From NCBI GenBank assembly GCA_037127315.1, contig JBBBDQ010000350.1:3448501-3512500 (forward strand): a stretch of 64,000 bases of DNA, in the 5' to 3' direction. Source of the stretch: Ascarosepion bandense (lineage: Eukaryota; Mollusca; Cephalopoda; Sepiida; Sepiidae). The notes under the pieces were generated by a model. It did not search any database, was not told the DNA's origin, and saw only the letters and a list, made by a program, of their open reading frames with translations. The first letter of the stretch is position 1; the number at the start of each line of letters is the position of its first letter. The translations under genes and the position numbers were made by a program. Positions 1 through 10,955 of this stretch are shown one piece after another.

Positions 1-965
1 GAATTAAAAGAGAGGTCATTAAATATAGAGGAATCAAAAGAGAGGACATTAAAAGTAGAGGAATCAAAAGTGAGGGTATTAAAAGTAGAGGAATTAAAAG
101 AGAGGACACTAGAAGTAGAGGAATTAAAAGAGAGGACATTAAAGTAGAGGAATCAAAAGAGAGGACATTAAAAGTACAGGAATTAAAAGAGAGGACATTC
201 GAAGTAGAGGAACCAAAAGAGAGGTCATTAAAAGTAGAGGAATTAAAAGGGGACATTAGAAGTAGAGGGATTAAAAGAGAGGATATTAAAAGTAGAGGAA
301 TCAAAAGAGAGGACATTAAAAGTAGAGGAATTAAAAGAGAGGACATTAAAAGTAGAGGAATTAAAAGAGAGGACATTGAAAGTAGAGGAATTAAAAGAGA
401 GGATATTACAAGTGGAGGAATTAAAAGAGAGGTCATTAAATTTTAGAGGAATCAAAAGAGAGGACATTAAAAGTAGAGGGATTAAAAGAGAGGATTTTAA
501 AAGTAGGGTGATTTAAAAGAAAGGACCTTAAAAGGAGTGGAATTAAAATAGAGGACATTACAAGTAGAGGAATTAAAAGAGAGGTCATTAAATGTAGAGG
601 AATCAAAAGAGAGGACATTAAAAGTAGAGGGATTAAAAGAGAGGATATTAAAAGTAGAGGAATTAAAAGAGAGCTCATTGAAAGTAGAGGAATTAAAAGA
701 GAGGACATTAAAAGTAGACTAATCAAAAGAAAGGGTATTATCAATAGGGGAATTAAAAGAGGGGACATTAAAAGTAGAGGAATTAAAAGAGAGGACATTA
801 AAAGTAGAGCAATTAAAAGGGAGGACATTAGAAGTAGAGGAATTAAAAGAGAGGACATTAAAGTAGAGGAATCAAAAGAGAGGACATTAAAAGTAGAGGA
901 ATCAAAAGAGGGGACATTAAAAGTAGAGGAATCAAAAGAGAGGTCATTAAAAGTAGAGGATTAAG
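1..965. repeat. 30-bp minisatellite array
   Basis: About 31 tandem copies of a 30-bp unit whose core reads AGTAGAGGAATTAAAAGAGA followed by GGACATTAAA. The array is cut by the left window edge and ends at about 964. Copies differ by single bases and by 1-2 base length changes. Because 30 is a multiple of 3 and the unit lacks stops on the - strand, two - strand frames stay open and give 10-residue peptide repeats. These are repeat artefacts, not genes. Confidence 0.95.
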
Positions 966-1138
966 AAGACAAGATAGCGATTGACATTGCATTTACATTT
1001 GAAAGATCAAAGTTTACTGGAAAGCAAGAAGCTGGAGGCGAGTTCCATCAGCAAGATGTCCGTGAGGAAAAACTGTTTGCGTAGAACATGCACCTACCCA
1101 TTTCGATTGTGAAATGATAATACCTTGTTGCCAATCTG

Positions 1139-1467
1139 GTCAGTCAGTCAGTTAAGTGCCATACGTGATACACGCTTGGGCGATCATGTTTCGAAAGAGA
1201 CATGACTGACTTGGCAGAAGATTATCCCGCAGTAGGCAATTGCCTACTGCGGGATAATCTTGCCATTGCTTTCTGCGGTAGACTGGTTGCCAGACAAGGC
1301 TATAGAACCCAATCTGTCCTGCTATTTAACCCATAACTGGAAGGAAGAGACGGATTAATACCTTTTCCAAGGGTATCTGCGCGTAAGTGAATACAATGGA
1401 TTCAACTGGAATTCGAACTCGGCTCCCCGGTTTCTCGTTCGATATCCACTGTACCACAAAGCACATC
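1139..1467 (-). mobile_element. SINE-A copy (tRNA-derived SINE)
   Basis: Near full-length copy of the commonest SINE of this window, here called SINE-A, read on the - strand. Family structure, best seen at 16988-17258: a tRNA-like head with an A box (GTGCAGTGGATA-like) and a B box (GAGTTCGAATTCC), an about 200-bp body, and a tail of ACTGACTG repeats. Near the 3' end the body carries a perfect 8-bp hairpin (stem arms GAGACATG). In this copy the middle has been turned into a perfect palindrome at 1218-1261. The resemblance to tRNA-derived invertebrate SINEs is structural; no library was searched. Confidence 0.85.
1218..1261. repeat. 44-bp perfect palindrome inside SINE-A
   Basis: A perfect inverted repeat without a spacer, two 22-nt arms meeting at AATT. 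The arm sequence is the 'CCTACTGCGGGATAATCT' segment of SINE-A, which other copies carry only once. The copy here therefore holds that segment in both orientations, back to back, which suggests a fold-back replication or repair event. Confidence 0.95.
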
Positions 1468-1987
1468 TTGGTACCATATAGGAAAGCTCGACAGAACAAT
1501 TACTATGAAAATATTTATAGAAAAGGTACAAGGAACTTACGTCATCGCGGTGGGAAAGTGGCTAAATCCGAAATGGTAGGACAGGATCGATAAAATTGCA
1601 GATTCTTCTTTTGATTTTATCAAGAATTACTAACTATATAGCAGAAGCACCAAACTAGATGTAACAGCAATATTCAAAGCGTGGATTGATAATAGGCATA
1701 TAAATCTGAAAGAAAACTTCTAATGAGAAAATGCATAGCACGACAAAGTGAAATGATTTTGAGAGAAGCAGACCTAGTAATTGATTCAATATAATCTTTC
1801 CATGTCATTTTTTGTTCGCCAGAGAAGATACAATGAGTCACTCTCCTGGTAGCTGATACCCATACTGATGGAAGGCAAAACAGACTAAAAAAATGCCTTT
1901 TATTTTTGAAGCGTTAAAATTAACCAGGCATTTCTCACCTCAATTAACAACTGATTGTAAGTTATTTTTGAGACAAGTTGTCAATTT
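1468..1987. other. Unassigned AT-rich spacer
   Basis: No coding signal or recognised repeat. The 68-codon open frame starting at 1387 overlaps the SINE-A head and has no family resemblance. Confidence 0.5.
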
Positions 1988-2199
1988 GAGTTCGAATATC
2001 CTTGGGAAAGGTATTAATCCATCCCTTCCCTCCAGTTATAGGTTAAATAAATAGACAAATTGGGTTCTATAGCCTTGGCTGGCAAACAGTCTACCGCAGA
2101 AAATTACTGCGGGGTAATCTTCTGCCCAATCAGTCATGTCTTTTTCGAGACCTGATCGACCAAGCGTGTATCACGTATGGCACTTAACTGACTGACTGA
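1988..2199 (+). mobile_element. SINE-A fragment
   Basis: Begins at the B-box-like GAGTTCGAAT, continues through the CTTGGGAAAGGTATTAATCC body and ends with the ACTGACTGA tail. A short internal deletion removes the part between 'CCGCAGAAA' and 'TACTGCGGGG'. Confidence 0.85.
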
Positions 2200-2328
2200 A
2201 TATAATGGAAACATGATTAAGGATTCTACTTGGCATAAAGTGGGGGATCGGTTTTCTATTGTTATGAAGTAATAAACTGATCCTCCACTAATTATACTTA
2301 ATATAATAATGTAATATAATCTATCTCT
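2200..2328. mobile_element. Palindromic spacer element between SINE-A copies
   Basis: Contains the inverted pair GTGGGGGATCGGTTT ... AAACTGATCCTCCAC in an AT-rich about 120-bp block. The same block occurs between two SINE-A copies at 57336-57424 and, in reverse, at 26090-26213. A weak relative is at about 6830-6890. It has no coding capacity; it may be a MITE-like insertion or part of a larger SINE-containing composite unit. Confidence 0.65.
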
Positions 2329-2329
2329 T

Positions 2330-2513
2330 CTCTTTCCAGTTATGGATTAAATAATCGGACAGATTGCGTTCTATAGTTTGGGCTGGCAGCCAGTCTACCG
2401 CAGAAAGCAATGGCAACCTACTGTGGGATAATCTTCTGCACAGTCAGTCATGTCTCTTTCGAGACATGATCGCTCAAAGCGTGTATCACGTATGGCACGT
2501 AACTGATATCCCT
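2330..2513 (+). mobile_element. SINE-A fragment (3' part)
   Basis: 5'-truncated copy starting at the TTCCAGTTATGG body motif. It carries the GAGACATGA hairpin and ends in GGCACGTAACTGAT. It follows the palindromic spacer, so this locus reads SINE-A, spacer, SINE-A. Confidence 0.85.
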
Positions 2514-2632
2514 TGATAAGAGCAATGTAACAAGAATAGTCTAACCCCATAAATTATACAAACATTTTCAGTTCATAATTCTCTGTAGGTTACCCAGATC
2601 GATATAAACTTGAAGAAAGCTGGAGAGAGATT

Positions 2633-2757
2633 GGGGTTTATAGTCTTGGTTGGCAACCAGTCTACCACAGAAAGCAATGGCAACCTACTGCGGAATAATC
2701 AGTCAGTCATGACTCTTTCGAGACATGATCGCTCAAAGCGTATATCACGTATGGCAT
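2633..2757 (+). mobile_element. SINE-A fragment (3' part)
   Basis: Short 5'-truncated copy from GGGTTTATAGTCTTGG to the CACGTATGGCA terminal motif; the ACTGACTG tail is lost. Confidence 0.8.
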
Positions 2758-2940
2758 TGACGATCAGGCTTACTATGAAGACATGAATAAATACTCGTGT
2801 CATCAGCGTAGATACTGATTTGAGAAATAGTAGACGTGTGGTTGTTTAAGAGAACTTTCATATTTCGATTTAATTAGAAAGATTGAACCAGTTCAAAAAT
2901 TCTTCCAGAAATACCATAACCTTCCAAATTGTGAAGAAAA

Positions 2941-2944
2941 CCAG
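2941..2944. repeat. Target-site duplication (left) of the LTR element
   Basis: CCAG immediately before the first LTR, repeated at 6620-6623 immediately after the second. A 4-bp duplication fits Gypsy-type integration, but clade cannot be proved without a polymerase gene. Confidence 0.8.
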
Positions 2945-3668
2945 TGTAACACCCCAACGGTCGTCCTAGGAATTTCTCCGGCGGCCGTTCTCCACGCTGT
3001 GATGTTGCCGGATTTTTGTAGAAACCGTCGGACGAACAGCTGGGGGTACAAAATTGACTATAAGGAACGAACTTCCTCAATTTGGATGAGTTGAAAGGAT
3101 GCTTTATTCGTTTAGAGTTAGCCTTTTCGGTTGGGGCAGGCGAATGTGACACACAGCTCTAACTCTAATTAATGGAGATCAACAAACCCAAACTGAACGA
3201 AACAAGACGAACGGAGATCCTTACTTCAAGCTCGCACCCGGCTGACTCCTTTCACTTAACTCGTCTTAACTTTTTTGACTTCTATTTATTTAAATAAAAA
3301 TCCGGAAATCCGGAAATGCTTTAGACCACCGGTGACAAACACCGGCGACTGTAAGTCTGAAATTTCAGTTATCTTTTTTTTTTTTTATCTTAATAAGGCT
3401 TCCGCCGGAAAAGGCTTAATGTGTGGTCAAGATACAGTAAAGGACAGCCTTTGACCGGGTCATCGAAAACCTACCCGCTGGCCTTTATCACTGAGTCAAA
3501 TATTTACCGGAGGACAATTTTCCTCATAAAAGAAAAAGCGTTTATTTATTTTTTTCCTCTTCTTTTTCACTTTTGTTAAATATGTTTTTAAACTATTTTC
3601 TATTCTAATCTATTTTCTATTTTAATCTATTATAATAAAATACATATATGTCTAGTTATCGTGTCACA
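2945..3668 (-). repeat. 3' LTR of a non-autonomous LTR retrotransposon
   Basis: A 724-bp LTR bounded by TG...CA, nearly identical to the one at 5893-6619. Read on the - strand it starts TGTGACACGAT and ends TGTTACA. An AATAAA polyadenylation signal lies at 3103-3108 on the element's sense (-) strand. A - strand open frame of 92 codons runs through it and recurs in the other LTR; I treat it as incidental. Confidence 0.9.
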
Positions 3669-3679
3669 TTACCTCCCCC
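3669..3679 (-). other. Polypurine tract
   Basis: On the sense (-) strand GGGGGAGGTAA abuts the TGTGACACG start of the 3' LTR. This is the expected position of the plus-strand primer of LTR-element reverse transcription. Confidence 0.8.
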
Positions 3680-5873
3680 AACGGATCTTGTCATTTATGT
3701 CAATAAATTACAATAAACAAAACAAAAAAAAAACATGACACGATGCTTCATTATGTCGGCACGCCATCACCACCAAAGATTATTTTGATCCCCCAGGGAT
3801 ATTCTCCTCCTCTCCACAAACATCAATCGGGAAATTTCTTATTAATCCATACCATTTCTTTGTATTTCCTCAACACATTTTTCTTATTTCAACAACCAAT
3901 TCCTCAATTTTTGTCTTCGTAGCCGGTGGCATCAATGAATCCACGCAGTTGGTTTATCGCTACGTATGAGGGTCAATTCTTCATTAACGAACACCTTTTT
4001 CAACTTAGTGTTTTGCTTTCCGCTTTACTTCTTCTCTTCTATTCCTGAAGAGACTCCACTCTTCGTTAATTCATCTCCTGTTACCATTTTCCAGCCATAA
4101 GTCTTTGAGCCTTTCCTGCATCCCCCCCAATGAAACCTTATCATGATGGAAGTTTGCTGAGGACGTCCCCTCCCAATGGGTTCAATGGCGCCCGAAAAAT
4201 GATTGCAGCATAGTTTACACAATAAATTCAAGAGAGGGGTGTTTCCACCCTCTCTCCCAAAGAAGAAAAGAAATTAAAAAAAAATTAATTAACACAAGGT
4301 GACAAAATAGTCATAACTCTGAGCAAGTCTATAAATATAGGAGCGATGTAACTGCTCCTCATTATCAGTCTCTCTTTTTTTTTTTTTTTTTTTACTATTT
4401 AAAGTTCTCCAGATATAGTCCATTTTCCCAAAAATATTTTTTTTCATCATCATCATCTTATTTTTTTCAACCAAAACAAGTAAATAAATGTTTCAAAGAT
4501 GTTTCTTTTTGTTTTTCTTAAAAATATTTTTTTCATCATCATCATTTTTTTCTTTTTCAAAACATATTTTTGTCGTTGTTGTACACACTCACTTAGTTTT
4601 TCTCTCTCTCATTTTTTTTTTACGAATAGTGCTTTTTTTTTCTTTCTATTTTTTTTTTAAGTAATAACGCACACTATTCTTTTTCCCTATTTTTATTTTC
4701 AAACAGTCCTTTTTCATTCTTCTCTTTTTTTTATTCACACCGTTTGCATTGATCTCTCTTTTTCTTTAACTTTCTTTTCAAAATTCATACCTTTTTTTCG
4801 CAAAATAGTCACATATTTTTTTTTCAATTCATTTTTTGTACGCGCACAGTTGTTTCTTGCTCTCCCTTCCTATTATCCTTTTCCATTTTTTCTTTTGTAC
4901 ACACCTTTTTCTCATTATCAATCTCTTTTTCAACCAAACATATTCCATTTTCTTTTCTTTTTTTTTCTTTTGAACACAACAACAAAAAAAGTCAATAAAT
5001 GTTTCTAAAACGCTTCCTTCTGTTTTTCCCAAAATTTTTTTTTTTCATCATCATCCCTTTTTCTGTTCAAACAGTCCTTTTTCATTCTTCTCCTTGTTTT
5101 GTTTTTAAGTACTCATTCAGACCGTTTAAGTTGTCTCTATTTCTCTTTTTCTTTCTTTTTTTTGACCAGATAAAAAGGGAGTAAATAATTCTGCTTACCT
5201 TACGGTGCTTGTTGATAACGGGTTCCCTTTCCTTTGTTTCTTGTTTTTTTTTTCACACCGTTCGCGTTGTTTCTATCTCTCTTTTTCTTTTCCTTTTTTT
5301 TTTTTCAAAATTTATACTTTTTTCTCTCAAAGTACTCACACATTTTTTTTTCTTAATCAATTCATTGTCCTCTTTTTTTTCTTTTCTTTTTTTTTTCTTT
5401 GTGTTTTTTTTTTTTTTTTTCGATCGTACGGCCGTTAGTGGCAACCGTTCTTCTGCCTGCGAGAATTTTGGCCTGACGAAAAGGGAGTAAATAATTCTAC
5501 TTACCTTACGGTGCTTGTTGAAAACGGGTTCCCTTTCCTTTCTTTGTTTCTTGTTTTTTTTTCTTCTTTTCCTTCCCCTGAAGCTTACACCAAGCAATCA
5601 GAATTTGGCTGTGAGAATAGTTCTTTCTTCGATTTCCTTTTCTTTTTTTTCTTACGGTGCTTGTTGATAACGGGTTCCCTTTCCTTCCCTTGTTTTTTTT
5701 TCTTTCTTTTTTTCTTCTTTTGAAGCTTATACCAAACAATTATAATTTGGTTGTTAGTGTACTGTTGTTCTTTCTTCGATTTCCTTTTCTCCGTTCGTCT
5801 CGCTTCGTCCAGTCGCGTCGGTTTGTCGAAATCCAAACTTAGCATCCAGTGGCACTTCCGTGGGTTCCAAATC
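3680..5873 (-). other. Internal region of the LTR element, non-coding
   Basis: Strongly strand-asymmetric: T-rich on +, A/G-rich on the element sense strand. It contains at least three copies of a repeat unit on + with CTTACGGTGCTTGTTGA followed by ACGGGTTCCC (about 5195-5235, 5500-5535 and 5650-5690), two of them followed by a GAAGCTTA(C/T)ACCAA segment. Long lysine- or phenylalanine-rich open frames here are products of the composition. I see no retroviral-type domain. Confidence 0.75.
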
Positions 5874-5890
5874 CTGCAGTCACGGCACCA
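5874..5890 (-). other. Primer binding site
   Basis: On the - strand, two bases after the 5' LTR end (..GGTACA), the sequence TGGTGCCGTGACTGCAG would pair with a tRNA 3' end of the form ..GTCACGGCACCA. Position and TGG start are classic for a minus-strand primer site; I do not assign the tRNA. Confidence 0.8.
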
Positions 5891-5892
5891 AA

Positions 5893-6619
5893 TGTACCAC
5901 CCCAACTGGTCCGTCCTAACAATTTCCTCCGGTGGCCGTTCTCCACGCTGTGATGTTGCCGGATTTTTGTAGAAACCGTCGGACGAACAGCTGGGGGTAC
6001 AAGATTGACTATAAGGAACGAACTTCCACAATTTGGATGAGTTGAAAGGATGCTTTATTCGTTTAGAGTTAGCCTTTTCGGTTGGGGCAGGCGAATGTGA
6101 CACACAGCTCTAACTCTAATTAATGGAGATCAACAAACCCAAACTGAACGAAACAAGACGAACGGAGATCCTTACTTCAAGCTCGCACCCGGCTGACTCC
6201 TTTCACTTAACTCGTCTTAACTTTTTTGACTTCTATTTATTTAAATAAAAATCCGGAAATCCGGAAATGCTTTAGACCACCGGTGACAAACACCGGCGAC
6301 TGCAAGTCTGAAATTTCAGTTATATTTTTTTTTTTTTATCTTAATAAGGCTTCCGCCGGAAAAGGCTTAATGTGTGGTCAAGATACAATAAAGGACAGCC
6401 TTTGACCGGGTCATCGAAAACCTACCCGCTGACCTTTATCACTGAGTCAAATATTTACCGTTGGACAATTTTCCTCATAAAAGAAAAAGCGTTTATTTAT
6501 TTTTTTCCTCTTCTTTTTCACTTTTGTTAAATATGTTTTTAAACTATTTTCTATTCTAATCTATTTTCTATTTTAATCTATTATAATAAAATACATATAT
6601 GTCTAGTTATCGTGTCACA
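5893..6619 (-). repeat. 5' LTR of the non-autonomous LTR retrotransposon
   Basis: 727-bp partner of the LTR at 2945-3668, TG...CA bounded, with an AATAAA signal on the - strand at 6054-6059. Small differences from the other LTR are visible (for example CTGGTCCGTCC versus CGGTCGTCC near the U5 end). It is followed outward by CCAG at 6620-6623. Confidence 0.9.
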
Positions 6620-6690
6620 CCAGCATGACACACATGAAAGCAACAACCTTAGATTCACCATTTTTATTCAAACCATGACATTTTTTTAAT

Positions 6691-6835
6691 AATCATATCG
6701 CCCCAAGCAAGGCATTTTACTGCCACTGTTTTGCAGGGGGTTACATAGGAAGAAAGTTATGAGAAAGAGTGACAGGTGATAGGGAATGTTAAGAAATGGG
6801 TAAAAGAAGGATGAATGTGGCCATAAAATGAGGGA
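6691..6835 (-). mobile_element. LINE 3' end, truncated
   Basis: On the - strand this reads ..CCCCCTGCAAAACAGTGGCAGTAAAATGCC then TTGCTTGGGGCGATATGA, the 3' terminus of the non-LTR family whose longer copies are at 30598, 54370 and 55545. Only the untranslated end is present. Confidence 0.75.
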
Positions 6836-6904
6836 TCAGTTTATATATTGATTGTAATATAGAATCGATCGCCCACTTTATATCCACATAATAGTATAGA
6901 ACTT

Positions 6905-7130
6905 AAAAAAAAAATCATACCGCCCCAAGCAAGGCATTTTACTGCCACTGTTTTGCAGGTGGGGGGGGTTACATAGGAGGAAACTTATGAGAAAGAGTGA
7001 CAGGTTATAAGGGGTGTCAGGAAGTGGGTAAGAGAAGGATGAGAATACTGATGAGAGTGAAGTGGACGGAGAAAGTAGCATGAGAGAGGGAGGATGCAGG
7101 TTAGTGAGGTAGGAGATGACTATTGACTTT
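6905..7130 (-). mobile_element. LINE 3' end, truncated (second copy)
   Basis: Same terminal sequence as the copy 220 bp upstream (GCATTTTACTGCCACTGTTTTGC on + in both), extended to the CACTCTCATCAGTATTCTCATCC region. The 67-codon - strand frame across it belongs to the LINE untranslated region. The two copies may be a local duplication. Confidence 0.75.
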
Positions 7131-7871
7131 ACATTTAATATTTACATTTACATATTCTTTCAGCGATAACTTAGCATATCAGCAGTTGACATAGAGAAGC
7201 GAAAGCTATATTACTTGTCCAAAAGAAAACCCCTGGAAGTGATATACTTAACCAATTCAGTGTTGATCTCTAGTACTTTGCTAAATTGAGGTAGAAGGTT
7301 AATAGGCCGATAGTTAGAAGGATCAGACGATTCGACCGAGTTCTTATAGACTACAACTACAGAAGTAGGAGTAGATAGAGTCACCTCAGGTTCAGACTCA
7401 TCGTCAGATTTTGAACAGGAGTAGAGGTTTATCCCTTTTGTTTGTGTGTTGGGTTTCCGGTTCTTTTAAATTATACTTTAGCTCTAAACTTCTAACGTCT
7501 TCACCGAAACTCTGAAAATTTATTTACTATCCTTTTGTTTTTTACACAATAGAAATAGATTCTCCTAACACCCATCTCCAGTCTTTTGAACAGAAATAGA
7601 GGTTTATCTTTTGCTACCTGTTTAAGAGCGGCTTTCCGATTCTCAAGTCTCTCGCTCTCCTTCACTCCCAGTAACCCATTGTGTCTTAGTGACATTATCG
7701 CCTTACTTGAAATGAATTGATTTTTTAAAAATTCCAACATCAAGAAACATCAAGGCATTTATTGTAGAGTTTAAAGAGAATAGGAGCTTGTTCAGGAGTA
7801 GATTTCTTAAAGACTGTTGCGGTATACTATGCTTTGTGGACATCCAGTTTAGAGATGATAGCAGAAATATG

Positions 7872-7872
<1 letters not shown>
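7131..7872. other. Unassigned spacer
   Basis: No recognised gene. Two blocks (about 7390-7460 and 7560-7680) share the motif TTTTGAACAG(G/A)A(G/A)TAGAGGTTTAT and the neighbouring GGCTTTCCGATTCT or GGGTTTCCGGTTCT, suggesting an old internal duplication of an unidentified repeat. Confidence 0.5.

Positions 7873-7937
<65 letters not shown>
7873..7937. repeat. (TA)n(GA)n microsatellite
   Basis: About 38 bp of alternating TA followed by about 26 bp of AG. Confidence 0.97.
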
Positions 7938-8495
7938 TTTCTATACTGTCAAATATTTTATCTCGTAGGTTGAAGTTCTGAAGAGAGCTATAAAAGAAAA
8001 AGTGATAGCTAACAGAGTGCAATAATGAAAGTCGAAGGCACATGAAAGAGTCACTCAAGGGCTCAAGAGACGATTCCCTTACCACTAAAAGATTTCTGTG
8101 GAGGTAACACTAACGTCACGCTATGTATCCTCGAATCTTTTCGAGAGAGAGTTCATTGGTAGCGATGTGGTATATTTGTGCTTGATAATCTAAGCCGGTT
8201 TAGCTGTGTAGATTTGGGACGATGCTGACGTAAGTGCGCTATCCATCAGATTTGCCAACGAAAAGGATTAATGAAGGATATAACCATTTAATGATTTTTG
8301 CTTTTAGAAAAGCATGAACATATTTTGAGGTTGTTACATTCTGTCTATCCGAAAACATTTTGACACATTGCGTGCTTCATTTATTTTTGCCATTTTTTTT
8401 TTCATTATCCCTCACCTTTTCGAACATTTCCTATTTGCTCTTTTTGAGGGCGTGACTTCACATGAATCAAAAATGCTACTTTTTTCTATCAATAG

Positions 8496-8912
8496 ACTAG
8501 CAGAATAGCCCGGCATTGCTCGGGTGTAATGAAAGCTTCAAAACTAATCCATGGTCCTGGAACTCAGACTCTTTGGACGTTGGCACGAAAGACTAAAAAG
8601 CAATAGTTGTTTCCACTTAAAGCGAAACTGTAGACTGAAAGAAAAATGAATGGATGTAAGTCAAATTTTGATTTCCTGGTATCGATATGAAATAAGTTTT
8701 TTTCGTCAAAAACTGAATTTTGAAGGCTAAGTAAGTTTTCTGAGTAAATGGTATCATGGCTGAGACTAAGAACTACAATTATACCTACTTAGAGCCAAAC
8801 CCGAAGCAAAAACTAAAATAAAACCTAGCTAAGAACACTCGCAGACGCTTATAGTACAACTGTGTAAATTTTCAAGAAAATTGGTTTAGCCGTTTCGGAG
8901 TCTATAGGTAAT

Positions 8913-8968
<56 letters not shown>
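8496..8968 (+). mobile_element. RTE-like 3' fragment with (CA)n tail
   Basis: Begins ACTAGCAGAATAGCCCGGCATTGCTCGGGT and ends GCCGTTTCGGAGTCTATAGGTAATGG followed by a 54-bp (CA)n run. Paralogous copies are at 19768-20297 and 42596-43340, with diverged ones at 27805-28596 and 41990-42175. The CCCGGC(G/A)TTGCTCGGG motif and the 'TTCAGCCGTTTCGG' end resemble 3' regions of RTE-type non-LTR elements known from invertebrates. No reverse transcriptase is present. Confidence 0.75.
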
Positions 8969-8974
<6 letters not shown>

Positions 8975-8984
8975 TTAATTTTGT

Positions 8985-10150
8985 TTTTTCCTTTTTTTTT
9001 TCCTTTTTTCAGCGCAGTCCTATGGATTACCCCCTTAGCTTTACGACTGATAAAAAAAAAAAAAATTAAAAAATTTCAATATTTAAACATTTTCTGGGTG
9101 GGAGGTCATTTCTCATACAACGTTATAGTAAATCGAGCCTCCATTTTGAAACCAATCACCGGTACGACATTACCGCCACCTGTAAATTTGTTCATTATCA
9201 AATTTTTTGGACTTTTTTCAGTGCAATATTATCTTTTACACCTTAAACTTTAGGAATGACAAAAAATTTACAAAAATTTCAATATTTAAACAATCTTGGG
9301 CGGGTACCAGTTTCTCAGACAACCTTATAGTAGATTGAAAATGAAGGATCAATTTACTTTAACGTTGTATGAGAAACTGACCGCCCCCTCCACAAATTGT
9401 TTAAATATTGGGCGGACCTGAAAGAGACTACCACCACCTTTTATTTTTTTTTTTCAATGCAATCTTATCGATTACACCCTAAACTTTCCGATTGACAAAA
9501 AGATTTTGAAAAATTTCAATATTTCAACAATTTTAGGGGGCTCAGTTTTTCATACAACGTTATATAAATCGATCTTCCATTTTGGAACCACTCACCTGTA
9601 CGACATTACCACCACCTGTAAATTGGTTGATTGTAATTTTTTTTGTACTTTTTTCAGTGCAATCTTATCGATTAAACCTTAAACTTTCCGATTGACAAAA
9701 AATTCTTAAAAATTTCAACATTTAAACAATTTTAGGTGTGAGGTGCTCAGTTTTTCATACAACCTTATATTAAATCGCTCCTGTGCAATTAACTTTTTAG
9801 CTTGCGCATATTCAACTACTGAATCCTTTGCGAAATTTTTGTATAAAGCCATTCTTGGAGTTTCCGAGGAAGATGCCATCATAAGAACTGAAGAAAACTT
9901 GAAAAAGACAAAAGCAAGAGCAACAACCCGTCCCAAAAAATTAAAAAAAAAACAAAACAAAAAACAAAGCGACCCCACGCGAGTGGTTCCAAAATAGAGG
10001 ATTGATTTACTATAACGTTGTATGAGAAAGTGACCCCCACGTTAAAATTGTTTAAATATTGAAATTTTTCCAAATTTTTTTGATAATCGGAAACATTATG
10101 TAATAATCGATAAGACTGCGCTGAACAAAGTAAAAAAAGAAAAGAAAAAA
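8985..10150. repeat. Cluster of about 200-bp direct and inverted repeats
   Basis: Direct copies of a unit starting CTTTTTTCAG(T/C)GCA(A/G)TC(T/C)TAT then ACACC(T/C)TAAACTTT, followed by AATTTCAATATTTAAACA, are at about 8995, 9210, 9450 and 9645. Inverted pieces are at about 9335-9420 and 9995-10140 (AACGTTGTATGAGAAA). A unique about 100-bp insert at 9780-9900 carries open frames on both strands without recognised similarity. The whole resembles a foldback or satellite-like element. Confidence 0.7.
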
Positions 10151-10590
10151 AAAAGAAAAGAAAAACAACAAATTTAAAAGTGGTGGTAGTCTCCTTCAGG
10201 TCGGCCGATGATTATAAAATCAAACAGAAAACATAATATTGCTACATTTCTTATGTACTTTCTGTGTCCGTAAAAGTAATTATGTATAATTTGGGCTTAA
10301 ACTTAAAATCAACAGACAAGTGAAAGATCATTTACAGCGCCTGATAAATCATGAAGAGCAACAAGATTCCCAAAATTGCTTTGAAGTCATTTACTGATTT
10401 TTCAGTTTCTAAAAGAGAGAACAAAAGTTTTTAAAATCATGACAAAAAATAGTATAATCCACAAATATAGTGACATATTTGAACAAGTTTAAATTAAATT
10501 GTTATTTTTCATTTGCAGCCGATCTATTCTATGTTACCCTCTCAAAAAGATTCCTGTTAAAATTAAGTCATACCCTTGGGCAAATTAATT
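10151..10590. other. Unassigned AT-rich spacer
   Basis: Nothing recognised apart from A-rich runs at the left end. Confidence 0.5.
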
Positions 10591-10599
10591 GAAACATAA

Positions 10600-10729
10600 C
10601 TTCCTAGGATCTTTCACATTTTTCTTGATCACGTATACGTTGTCTCTTGACATCGTTTTTCTCTTCCGACCGCATTTTCCTTTACATTTTAGATAGATAG
10701 ATAGATAGATAGATAGATATGAACAGACG

Positions 10730-10791
<62 letters not shown>

Positions 10792-10856
10792 TCTGAACAG
10801 AATGAGATAGATAGATAGATGTGAACAAAATGAGATAGATAGATGTGAACAGAATG

Positions 10857-10896
<40 letters not shown>

Positions 10897-10912
10897 GTGA
10901 ACAGAATGAGAT

Positions 10913-10955
<43 letters not shown>

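Larger units (their letters stand above)
2945..6619 (-). mobile_element. Complete non-coding LTR retrotransposon (LARD/TRIM-like)
   Basis: The whole element is 3,675 bp on the - strand: 5' LTR 5893-6619, primer binding site 5874-5890, a 2.2-kb internal region, polypurine tract 3669-3679, 3' LTR 2945-3668 and CCAG target duplications. The internal region is purine-rich on the sense strand, full of simple runs, and has no gag, protease, reverse transcriptase or integrase similarity. It must have been mobilised in trans by an autonomous relative. The high LTR identity (a few differences across 725 bp by eye) points to fairly recent insertion. Confidence 0.88.

Noticed and set aside
243..858. Overlapping 74- and 140-codon open frames on - with 10-residue repeats
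   Set aside because: They are translations of the 30-bp minisatellite; two frames are open at once and there is no start context or domain.
5253..6103. Lysine-rich and LTR-spanning open frames (114 and 172 codons) as a possible gag
   Set aside because: They arise from purine-rich filler plus LTR sequence, recur with the LTR duplication and show no capsid or zinc-knuckle motif.
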